Below are positions 6,609 to 12,651 of a stretch of DNA of 37,202 bases, piece by piece (positions within the stretch are counted from its first letter, which is position 1; each line of letters begins with the position of its first letter). The stretch is from a virus. The position numbers and the translations under genes were made by a program. The stretch lies in the IMG/VR virus record IMGVR_UViG_3300009428_000024, positions 1 to 37,202 of that record. One strand, given 5' to 3'. The notes under the pieces were generated by a model, which was not told where the DNA came from, did no database searches, and saw only the letters and a program-made list of their open reading frames with translations.

Positions 6609-9571
6609 TATGCTATACTAAGTCCTGTTATGCTGTCACCGGGATCTATACCAATGCTCACGAGTATCTGGTTACCGAATGAGCTAGATGCATTTTGATC
6701 TCCAAGTGTTAATGTAAATGCCTGAGATGAATATGTTGTTCCATCTATAATTTTATCACCAGCGGTCTGTGCACATCCATCATCTCCGTTACCACCAGCG
6801 CCAACATTGGCTCCTGGAGTACCTGCTCCTGCATATACAGCTCCTGCATTTAACCATCCATTTACTGATGATGTACTATCAATAGATGTTCCTGGTGCTG
6901 CTATGTGGAATGATGATACTTTACCTGATAATGTAATAGTGAAATTTGCCATTACCGATCTTCTAAATGCAAATCTAAAGTATTGTCTTCCAGACCTACC
7001 AGTATTTAGGTTCGGTCCTACAGGAAGATATCCTGAACTTAGATTTGTAGTAAAATGTTTAACTGTTCCAAATCTTGTGACAGCCTCATCGGTACCTGCT
7101 ATAGTTTGTGATCCTGTCCAAGCGGCGCCTGTATAGTAATTAGTTGAACTATTAAATGATGGAGTAGCGCCAGAGAATCCTGTGACTATTCTTTTACCAT
7201 CGTCATTGTATGTTGCACCTAAAGAATCAGATACCACTATCAATGTTTCATTGACACCTGATGAGTTTCCATTTTGTGCTTGTATTTGTGTATTGGAATA
7301 TTGTAATGTAGATCCGGTTCCATTTACATTCTTACCAGACATTGCCATTCCTTCTACACATCTTCCACCACCACTTACATTTACCTGGAATGTCTCACAA
7401 GCCACATTTGCACCTACGCCTGTATTGGCAATTGGTTGATTTGAGTTCATTGTTGATGATGGTAATATTTGTTGATAGTTTCTTGTTTGTGTATTGATAG
7501 CTGATCCACTATCACTCTCTGTGTTTGTTCCATTCTGGACAGTAAGAGGTGATGTAGTATCTCTGAATGTTTGGCCAGCAACATTAGACACTAACACCCC
7601 AGCTACATTTAAAATAGCATCGTTTGTATAATATGGAATACCAGATACGTAGGCTAATGTTCCAGCTGTGTTCTGTGTTACCGTCATCCCATTAAAAGCA
7701 AGCACTGGTGTTCCAGTTAAGTTGTCTGTAATAAAGTCTATCTGAGCTGTGTTACCAGTAGTTGTATGTACTAGCTTATATGAGTGTGCGCCAGTAGTAT
7801 GCGATGCCTTACTAATCTGGGCTCTGAATCCTTTATATAACCCTGGAGCAAATGTTCTTGTTGTTGCTGATACACTACCACCTGATCCATTGTAGTTGTA
7901 ATAGTCTTCCTCTGCAACTACGAGATTAGTAACCGTACCTGCATTATTGCTACTATTGAATGCAACAGCGCCACTTGCACCACCGTCGATGTAAGCACTT
8001 AGTGTACCACCATCTGCATTATACGTCAAAGATGAGTTTGCAGTTCCTGTTGTGTTTACAGCACCACCACCTGTATATCTTCGTGTAGGTGTATTGCCAA
8101 CTGACAGAGCCGTAGTTCCACCTGATGCATCTATAAAGCCATGTGCTACCTTTGGACTAGATCCAACTGAGCTACTTGTGAATGAAATGTTCTTAGATAC
8201 GAGTCCAGATGGAGCTGCTATTGCTGTATTAAATATTTTTATGTTTCCAGTTATCGTATGTGGTATCACACTTGGGTCAGCTGTCGCATGAGTGTTTACA
8301 CTATAACTAACTGTGTTGTTGCCAGTGCCAGTACCTGCAGTGTACGTTTTAGGAAGTCTTGCACCTTGAGGTCCACCTCCAACAGATGTGTTAGATATTG
8401 ATTGAGTACTGCTGTCACCCCAGTTAACAAAGAACGTGGCTACGACATCATTAGCATTTGTAGTATTACTTTTCAGATATACTGTCTGATTGATGTTTGC
8501 CTCTGTTATTACATTACCTCCAGATGATGCATCATACATTTGAAATGCTGATATTGGATCTGATGTATAAAGTATTACTGCATCAACAGTTGACACTGTA
8601 GCTGTATTACCTGAACCTTTTGCATTACTATTTTTAGCTGTAACTGTTATATCAAAAGGTGAGTTTGAATTATCTGTATATGTATGCGATGGTGTTGAAT
8701 CTGTTGTATTGTTTGAATAGTTACCATCACCCCAACTAATATCGAATAGGTTTGGGTTACCAGTCGTTACGATATTCAGTGTTGTGTTCAGAGGCGTGCC
8801 GCCTGCTGTGCCAGATGCTACTGTAAATGATACATCACGCACGTATGTATTTTGATACACATTATACAATGCTTCATTAACTTTGTCAATGGCATCTGAA
8901 ATTTTATCGTTGTAAACTATATCAACTGCACCGCCTTCTCCAGCTGATGCTTTATTGTTTGACCATGCACCATCAGTAGGAACGCCAACTATAATAGTGT
9001 TGCCATTCAATTGAGCTGATACATTATCAACATATTGTTTTGTAGATACTTGGAATGGAGATGTAGGATCTGCTGCGACTGTCATCTGGTTAGCAAATAC
9101 CTGTAGATATCTATTAGTAGTATCACCAAGTGTAAATGTATTACCAGATGTAGGAATAATACTACTGTTAACCGTAGCACCTAAACTGATTGTGTCTCCA
9201 CCATCACCAAGTGTTAATGAACTACCTCTTAATATGATATCACCATTAACGGCTAATGTATTAGCAATCGTAATGTTTTGTGCATTTATTACATTAGCAG
9301 TTTGTGTACCTTGAGAAGTTAAGTTTAATGTTTTAAAATTATCTACGAATCCTGAAGCATTAGTAACAACAGCTGACGATACAGTCAGTACACCATTTGC
9401 ATGGTCTAGCTTATGTACATCAGATGCACCACCAATTTTAATGACGCCTGTACCAGGCATTCCAATGTAGAAATTATTAGACGCAAAAGAATAAGCTATT
9501 TCACCATTTGCTAAACTTGAAGGAGTAGCATTGGTACTGCTACGTTTAATCTGGATTATTGAATCTGTCAT
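6608..9571 (-). CDS. PKD-domain tail fibre with IKRS N-terminus
   Basis: A 987-residue predicted fibre or adhesin. Residues 1-55 form the IKRSS...LANGEIAYSFA start shared with two neighbours (Mtd_N-like). Residues ~85-190 are fibre-type (GDIILRGSSLTLGDGG, FQVSTKQYVDNVSAQLNG). A PKD-type Ig domain follows at ~247-315, with WGDG at 280-283 and SHTYTD at ~295-300; a second PKD-like unit has NWGDSS at ~383-388. The long middle is Thr/Asn/Gly-rich beta sequence. The C-terminus (VNGWLNAGAVYAGAG, NGDDGCAQTAGDKI, FTLTLGDQNASSSFGNQILV) is a tip domain I recognise from other marine T4-like structural proteins. PKD domains often bind polysaccharide or protein at surfaces, so host contact is a fair inference. 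It is coupled by TAATG overlaps on both sides. Confidence 0.8.
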   Translation of the reverse strand: MTDSIIQIKRSSTNATPSSLANGEIAYSFASNNFYIGMPGTGVIKIGGASDVHKLDHANGVLTVSSAVVTNASGFVDNFKTLNLTSQGTQTANVINAQNITIANTLAVNGDIILRGSSLTLGDGGDTISLGATVNSSIIPTSGNTFTLGDTTNRYLQVFANQMTVAADPTSPFQVSTKQYVDNVSAQLNGNTIIVGVPTDGAWSNNKASAGEGGAVDIVYNDKISDAIDKVNEALYNVYQNTYVRDVSFTVASGTAGGTPLNTTLNIVTTGNPNLFDISWGDGNYSNNTTDSTPSHTYTDNSNSPFDITVTAKNSNAKGSGNTATVSTVDAVILYTSDPISAFQMYDASSGGNVITEANINQTVYLKSNTTNANDVVATFFVNWGDSSTQSISNTSVGGGPQGARLPKTYTAGTGTGNNTVSYSVNTHATADPSVIPHTITGNIKIFNTAIAAPSGLVSKNISFTSSSVGSSPKVAHGFIDASGGTTALSVGNTPTRRYTGGGAVNTTGTANSSLTYNADGGTLSAYIDGGASGAVAFNSSNNAGTVTNLVVAEEDYYNYNGSGGSVSATTRTFAPGLYKGFRAQISKASHTTGAHSYKLVHTTTGNTAQIDFITDNLTGTPVLAFNGMTVTQNTAGTLAYVSGIPYYTNDAILNVAGVLVSNVAGQTFRDTTSPLTVQNGTNTESDSGSAINTQTRNYQQILPSSTMNSNQPIANTGVGANVACETFQVNVSGGGRCVEGMAMSGKNVNGTGSTLQYSNTQIQAQNGNSSGVNETLIVVSDSLGATYNDDGKRIVTGFSGATPSFNSSTNYYTGAAWTGSQTIAGTDEAVTRFGTVKHFTTNLSSGYLPVGPNLNTGRSGRQYFRFAFRRSVMANFTITLSGKVSSFHIAAPGTSIDSTSSVNGWLNAGAVYAGAGTPGANVGAGGNGDDGCAQTAGDKIIDGTTYSSQAFTLTLGDQNASSSFGNQILVSIGIDPGDSITGLSIA

Positions 9572-9822
9572 TAGAACGAACCTCCATCAATGTCTGGATT
9601 TTTCAACACATAGTTATTTGACGAAGCCTCGTATACTAACGTACCTCCGTCGACTAAATTGAGATCATTAACATCATTCAATGATGCTATTGTTTCTTTA
9701 CCCGTGGCTGATGTAGATAATGTAATAGCGTTAGCGCCAAATCGATTACCTGCTATTTGTCCTGTTTGGCCTACATTAACTTTGATTGATGTTTGCGAAT
9801 CATTGAATAGTGTGTTAGCCAT
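9571..9822 (-). CDS. Small structural protein with DGGSF tail
   Basis: An 83-residue protein. It has the fibre-like sequence IASLNDVNDLNLVDGGTLVY and ends in NPDIDGGSF, the short C-terminal tag also present at the ends of the 247- and 422-residue proteins. Small proteins with this LNDV...DGGTLVY layout accompany fibre genes in marine T4-like phages. The start and stop both overlap neighbours by one base (TAATG), so it is in one coupled unit with the 109- and 987-residue genes. Likely a virion component; exact role unknown. Confidence 0.7.
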   Translation of the reverse strand: MANTLFNDSQTSIKVNVGQTGQIAGNRFGANAITLSTSATGKETIASLNDVNDLNLVDGGTLVYEASSNNYVLKNPDIDGGSF

Positions 9823-10151
9823 TATCTTGTTACCTCTGGCGTTACAGTGACCATCCCTTCAAGTATTCTACTCTTAACACTAGATGAGTCTGTTAGCTCA
9901 ACATCATATACATACCTGCCAGCACTCAACGCAGATGTTACTGCATTGTTCATAGATAAAGTAAGAGCACCAGTATTGTTGGCTAATAGGGTTCCAAAGG
10001 CAACAGCAGTACTTGATGTGTAAGATTTACGCATCTGTGCAGCCGCACTCATTCCTGTGAGATCCAATTGACTACCTGCTGTGTTTGTTAATGAGACTGT
10101 GGTAGCGAAATCAGTACCTTGATCTATTACGATGTTGACTTTTGTTCCCAT
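9822..10151 (-). CDS. Ig-like structural protein (109 residues)
   Basis: A 109-residue protein with an all-beta pattern: FATTVSLTNTAGSQLDLTGM, AAAQMRKSYTS, GALTLSMNNAVTSALSAGRY, VYDVELTDSS, then ILEGMVTVTPEVTR. This layout (LDLTGY...AQMRKS...GRYVYDVE...EGxVTVTPxVTR) is familiar from structural genes of marine T4-like phages and resembles the Ig-like N-terminal domain of baseplate adaptor proteins such as BppU. GGAG lies six bases before the ATG. It is the first gene of fibre block B, immediately downstream of the late promoter word at 10178-10185. Probably a connector or fibre-attachment protein; that role is inferred. Confidence 0.75.
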   Translation of the reverse strand: MGTKVNIVIDQGTDFATTVSLTNTAGSQLDLTGMSAAAQMRKSYTSSTAVAFGTLLANNTGALTLSMNNAVTSALSAGRYVYDVELTDSSSVKSRILEGMVTVTPEVTR

Positions 10152-10163
10152 CTTTTACTCCAG

Positions 10164-10171
10164 TATAAATA
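10164..10171 (+). promoter_or_regulatory. Late promoter word TATAAATA facing the plus-strand gene
   Basis: The only NATAAATA-type word on the plus strand in the window, 38 bases before the ATG of the only plus-strand gene. It is the left arm of a 22-base imperfect palindrome whose right arm is the promoter word for the opposite strand. Confidence 0.65.
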
Positions 10172-10177
10172 CCTTTA

Positions 10178-10185
10178 TATTTATA
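10178..10185 (-). promoter_or_regulatory. Late promoter word TATAAATA for fibre block B
   Basis: Plus-strand TATTTATA, thus TATAAATA on the minus strand, 26 bases before the 109-residue gene with a GGAG ribosome binding site in between. It would drive the coupled 109-83-987-247 residue genes. Only six bases separate it from the opposing word, so the two promoters could hardly be occupied together. Confidence 0.65.
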
Positions 10186-10209
10186 ACAACAGTGACACGA
10201 GGTTACATT

Positions 10210-10554
10210 ATGAGATTAAGAACAGATTTTAAATACGCATTGATTGATGAATACTATACTTATTGGGATGCATTTGATAATCTTCCAGAGTTTTACAGCA
10301 CATTACATGCTGTAGATGAGACAGTATTTAAGTATACTATATCAAAAACAGAGAAGTGTACGGCAACAACTGGGTGCGTTCAACGAAAACTGTATTCACA
10401 AAATGAGATGTGGATTGTATATTACCACAATGATAGAAAGGTATTAGAAGTTATTGATAATGCTAGCAGCTCTGAGATGGTAGAGCCACTAGCAGATAAG
10501 AGGTTTGGTGTCAGATCTACTATTGTTGAGACTGATCAGTTTCAGCTGACGTAA
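10210..10554 (+). CDS. Hypothetical protein, only plus-strand gene
   Basis: A 114-residue protein starting MRLRTDFKYALIDEYYTYWD. I do not recognise the family. It is charged and aromatic, with two cysteines close together (KCTATTGCVQRK, ~residues 48-59), and has no signal peptide or membrane segment. The frame is open further upstream, but the ATG at 10210 is favoured because GAGG lies eight bases before it and the late promoter word TATAAATA ends 38 bases before it; a longer start would lie upstream of the transcript. Its codon use and composition resemble a real globular protein, not the fibre genes. Its last 35 bases overlap the 3' end of the oppositely oriented oxygenase gene. Confidence 0.7.
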   Translation: MRLRTDFKYALIDEYYTYWDAFDNLPEFYSTLHAVDETVFKYTISKTEKCTATTGCVQRKLYSQNEMWIVYYHNDRKVLEVIDNASSSEMVEPLADKRFGVRSTIVETDQFQLT

Positions 10555-11254
10555 TCTCATCAACAATATCTTCCCATATAGTTGGATCCCCAACTACGAA
10601 GCCCAATGTAATCCTAGGTCCACCATAAGCAGAGTGCCACATAATTTTATCATGTTCTTGCTTCTCACCATAGTATCCTAATTTACAATGCCAGTCGTTT
10701 GGTTTGTCTTGTATATGAACTAACTTATCATCAGCTGGTCTAAGGCTTCCAGGTTTTTCTTGACTAGCATCCATATGTCTCCAATAGCCTGTTCCATCTG
10801 ACCATGTGAATAGACAATTGAACCCTGGTACATTCCAATTAGTATGCCATGCAATATATCCTTCTGGAGGATAAAACATTTTTAATGCGCAGAATTTAAA
10901 ACCAATATAGTTACCAATGACATCATCTATCCATTCGCTCTTTGCTTTATACTTCTCAATCCATTCAAATTCTTCTTTGGTAAACTTGTGTCCTTCGTGT
11001 TTGATTACTTGATTCATACTCTGGACATTTAAATCATATCCCCACGAGTCTGGTGGAAATCCATCATGGGTTTCTGCAGCGGATGAATTCAAACATTCAA
11101 GTGAAGTCGAATATTCGGGTCGTCCTTCTTTTAAGAACTTTCCTTTCTTTGCCCAATTAGGTAAATTCTTATCGGGTCTGTTTTCTAATATGAACTCTTT
11201 ATATTCATTTAAAGGTTTCAAAATTTCCGTAGGTAGCGTTAAGACTTGCCTCAT
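10520..11254 (-). CDS. Probable Fe(II)/2-oxoglutarate-dependent oxygenase
   Basis: About 244 residues with the layout of a double-stranded beta-helix oxygenase: FYPPEGYIAWHTNWNVPG (first His of the metal site), LFTWSDGTGYW, and a second His with downstream Arg in WHSAYGGPRITLGFVV. Counted from the chosen start, these are His137, Asn139, His207 and Arg214. The usual HxD/E is HxN here, so metal binding may differ. Prolyl/aspartyl hydroxylase-like proteins of this kind are common in marine T4-like phages. The frame begins at 11275, but that ATG has no ribosome binding site; the ATG at 11254 follows AGGGAG at ten bases, so I chose it. It overlaps the glycosyltransferase gene by 50 bases and is probably co-transcribed with it. 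A substrate in the fibres is possible but unproven. Confidence 0.65.
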   Translation of the reverse strand: MRQVLTLPTEILKPLNEYKEFILENRPDKNLPNWAKKGKFLKEGRPEYSTSLECLNSSAAETHDGFPPDSWGYDLNVQSMNQVIKHEGHKFTKEEFEWIEKYKAKSEWIDDVIGNYIGFKFCALKMFYPPEGYIAWHTNWNVPGFNCLFTWSDGTGYWRHMDASQEKPGSLRPADDKLVHIQDKPNDWHCKLGYYGEKQEHDKIMWHSAYGGPRITLGFVVGDPTIWEDIVDEITSAETDQSQQ

Positions 11255-12071
11255 GTATTGTTGTCTCCCTAACATACGCTGGTGGTATGGTATAGTGCAA
11301 CACAGCTTTACTGTGTCCTGATTTAATTTCCGTTTCCTTATATCCTGTTACAAAATTATATTTTGCATCATTAGGTAAACGCTTAATATTAACACCTAAA
11401 GAATCATTCTGCTCATGGATCACTCTCCAAAAAGCAAACGTATCCCAGTAGGCTAAACTTCTAGGGTATGGATGAATCCCATCAAAGTTTTCACTTTCGT
11501 TATGAAGTCTATAATATCTAATCCACTCACTCCATAACTTATCGGTTTTATCGTTCTTTCTATAGACTAGCATACCGCAATGCCATCTAAACTTATGTGC
11601 CTTTCCATCTCTGAACAATTGAATATGTTCTTCATTATAATGTTCCAGCTCTCTTGGTTCCCCATTATTTTGATCTGCGTCTTGGAAGTATACGACCTTA
11701 GAATTGTATGGTCTATTCTCCGTCATCATCAAATCTACATCTGGCCCTGCTGCCTCCATATGATCAAACACTTCATCTAGTTCCTCAGAAATGACCATAC
11801 TGTCAGCATCAAGATAGGCAGTTATATCAAATGGTGTTTTGTCTAATGCCCATAGCTTTGTTCTATTATGAACTGGTACAGGTGCAAAGACATGATCAAA
11901 CAATTCTCTATCCGCATCGGTGATCCATTCCTCATGAGCAAACACTGCTACTTGAGCATGTGGTAGCTCATCCTTTAATGATTCGACACAAGCCCTCAGC
12001 GCTTCATAGTATGCATATGAGAGAGTAGCTACTAGTAGATAACCTTTAGTTTCACTCACTTCTTTCTGCAT
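11205..12071 (-). CDS. GT-A type glycosyltransferase (GT8-like)
   Basis: A 288-residue predicted glycosyltransferase. The first ~35 residues (YLLVATLSYAYYEALRACVE) fit the nucleotide-binding start of a GT-A fold. RTKLWALDKTPFDITAYLDADSM (residues 70-92) contains the DxD metal/nucleotide-sugar motif as Asp88-Ala-Asp90, in a context like GT8 enzymes such as glycogenin. FRWHCGMLVYRK (~161-172) and YWDTFAFWRVI are likely parts of the acceptor side. The gene overlaps the 180-residue gene by 20 bases and the oxygenase gene by 50, so the three form one unit. AAGG directly abuts the ATG, which is a poor spacing, so coupling to the upstream gene is likely. Acceptor unknown: fibre protein or host surface glycan are both possible. 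Confidence 0.75.
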   Translation of the reverse strand: MQKEVSETKGYLLVATLSYAYYEALRACVESLKDELPHAQVAVFAHEEWITDADRELFDHVFAPVPVHNRTKLWALDKTPFDITAYLDADSMVISEELDEVFDHMEAAGPDVDLMMTENRPYNSKVVYFQDADQNNGEPRELEHYNEEHIQLFRDGKAHKFRWHCGMLVYRKNDKTDKLWSEWIRYYRLHNESENFDGIHPYPRSLAYWDTFAFWRVIHEQNDSLGVNIKRLPNDAKYNFVTGYKETEIKSGHSKAVLHYTIPPAYVRETTIHEASLNATYGNFETFK

Positions 12072-12594
12072 CCTTAATGATACATGCTATTCCAAAAGCC
12101 TGGGCTTCAATTGGGTTAGTAGCCTTACGTATCTTTCTACGCCAGGCTTTATTTTCATCTGCCTTAACTACATCCATATTTAAAAACTGTTGCTTTAGTT
12201 CCCACAGATCACTACGTTGCTTCTGTTGCTTTTCGTTCAATGCAGATTCTTTACTGGCCTCCATTAAACTTTCCTGCAGCTTCTGCTCTCTTCTAGTATT
12301 GTGCATGATCTCATCTTCATCAAATTGTTTCTTAATATCACTGTACAATGGATGCTTTGGATCTTTTGGAATACCCATTTCCTTAACAACATTTCCTGTA
12401 CCTGGTCCATTTGGTCCATGGTGCATTAACACGCAAGCAAGCTCAGTATGTTTGTTGTTTGTATAGTGGGGATACACTATAGTCGGTAGGTCAGGGTTCA
12501 TCTGGAACTGAGGTATACGCAGTCCTGATTCCTTTTCTTTCTCTTTGGTTGGTGTTTCGATGGAAGCTCCATCAGGTATTTTAACATCAGTCAT
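12052..12594 (-). CDS. Hypothetical charged protein heading the enzyme cassette
   Basis: A 180-residue protein I do not recognise. The N-terminal third is Pro-rich (RIPQFQMNPDLPTIVYPHYT) and includes VLMHHGPNGPGTGN. Residues ~88-140 are a charged, probably helical or coiled-coil stretch (RREQKLQESLMEASKESALN, QQKQRSDLWELKQQF). The C-terminus has AWRRKIRKATNPIEAQAFGI. No catalytic motif is visible. It is the first gene after the sigma70-like promoter at 12620-12648; AGGA lies about 12 bases before the ATG. Position suggests it works with the glycosyltransferase and oxygenase, perhaps as an adaptor, but this is only context. Confidence 0.65.
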   Translation of the reverse strand: MTDVKIPDGASIETPTKEKEKESGLRIPQFQMNPDLPTIVYPHYTNNKHTELACVLMHHGPNGPGTGNVVKEMGIPKDPKHPLYSDIKKQFDEDEIMHNTRREQKLQESLMEASKESALNEKQQKQRSDLWELKQQFLNMDVVKADENKAWRRKIRKATNPIEAQAFGIACIIKDAERSE

Positions 12595-12619
12595 AATATA
12601 TTATATTCCTAAAAGCTAC

Positions 12620-12648
12620 ATTATACATGCAGCACATTATAAAGTCAA
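12620..12648 (-). promoter_or_regulatory. Sigma70-like promoter of the enzyme cassette
   Basis: On the minus strand TTGACT (12643-12648), a 17-base spacer and a perfect TATAAT (12620-12625). The start of transcription would be near 12613, leaving a leader of about 18 bases containing AGGA. It lies in the 57-base gap between the 1721- and 180-residue genes. A seven-pair inverted repeat (GCTGCAT/ATGTAGC) overlaps the -10 box. This is a host-type promoter, unlike the late words before the structural genes. Confidence 0.65.
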
Positions 12649-12651
12649 CAG

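Noticed and set aside
3572-9571. Diversity-generating retroelement, suggested by Mtd_N-like starts
   Set aside because: No reverse transcriptase, template repeat or C-type lectin variable domain is visible in the window; Mtd_N-like starts are common in fibres without such elements.
10135-10171. TTGACT upstream of TATAAAT on the plus strand as a sigma70 promoter
   Set aside because: The spacer is 23 bases, too long for a sigma70 promoter; the late-type reading of TATAAATA fits better.
10132-10209. Longer N-terminus for the plus-strand gene starting at 10132
   Set aside because: It would start upstream of the late promoter word and overlap the 109-residue gene and its ribosome binding site; the added residues are hydrophobic and unlike the rest.
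11255-11275. Upstream ATG at 11275 as start of the oxygenase gene
   Set aside because: No ribosome binding site precedes it, whereas AGGGAG lies ten bases before the ATG at 11254.
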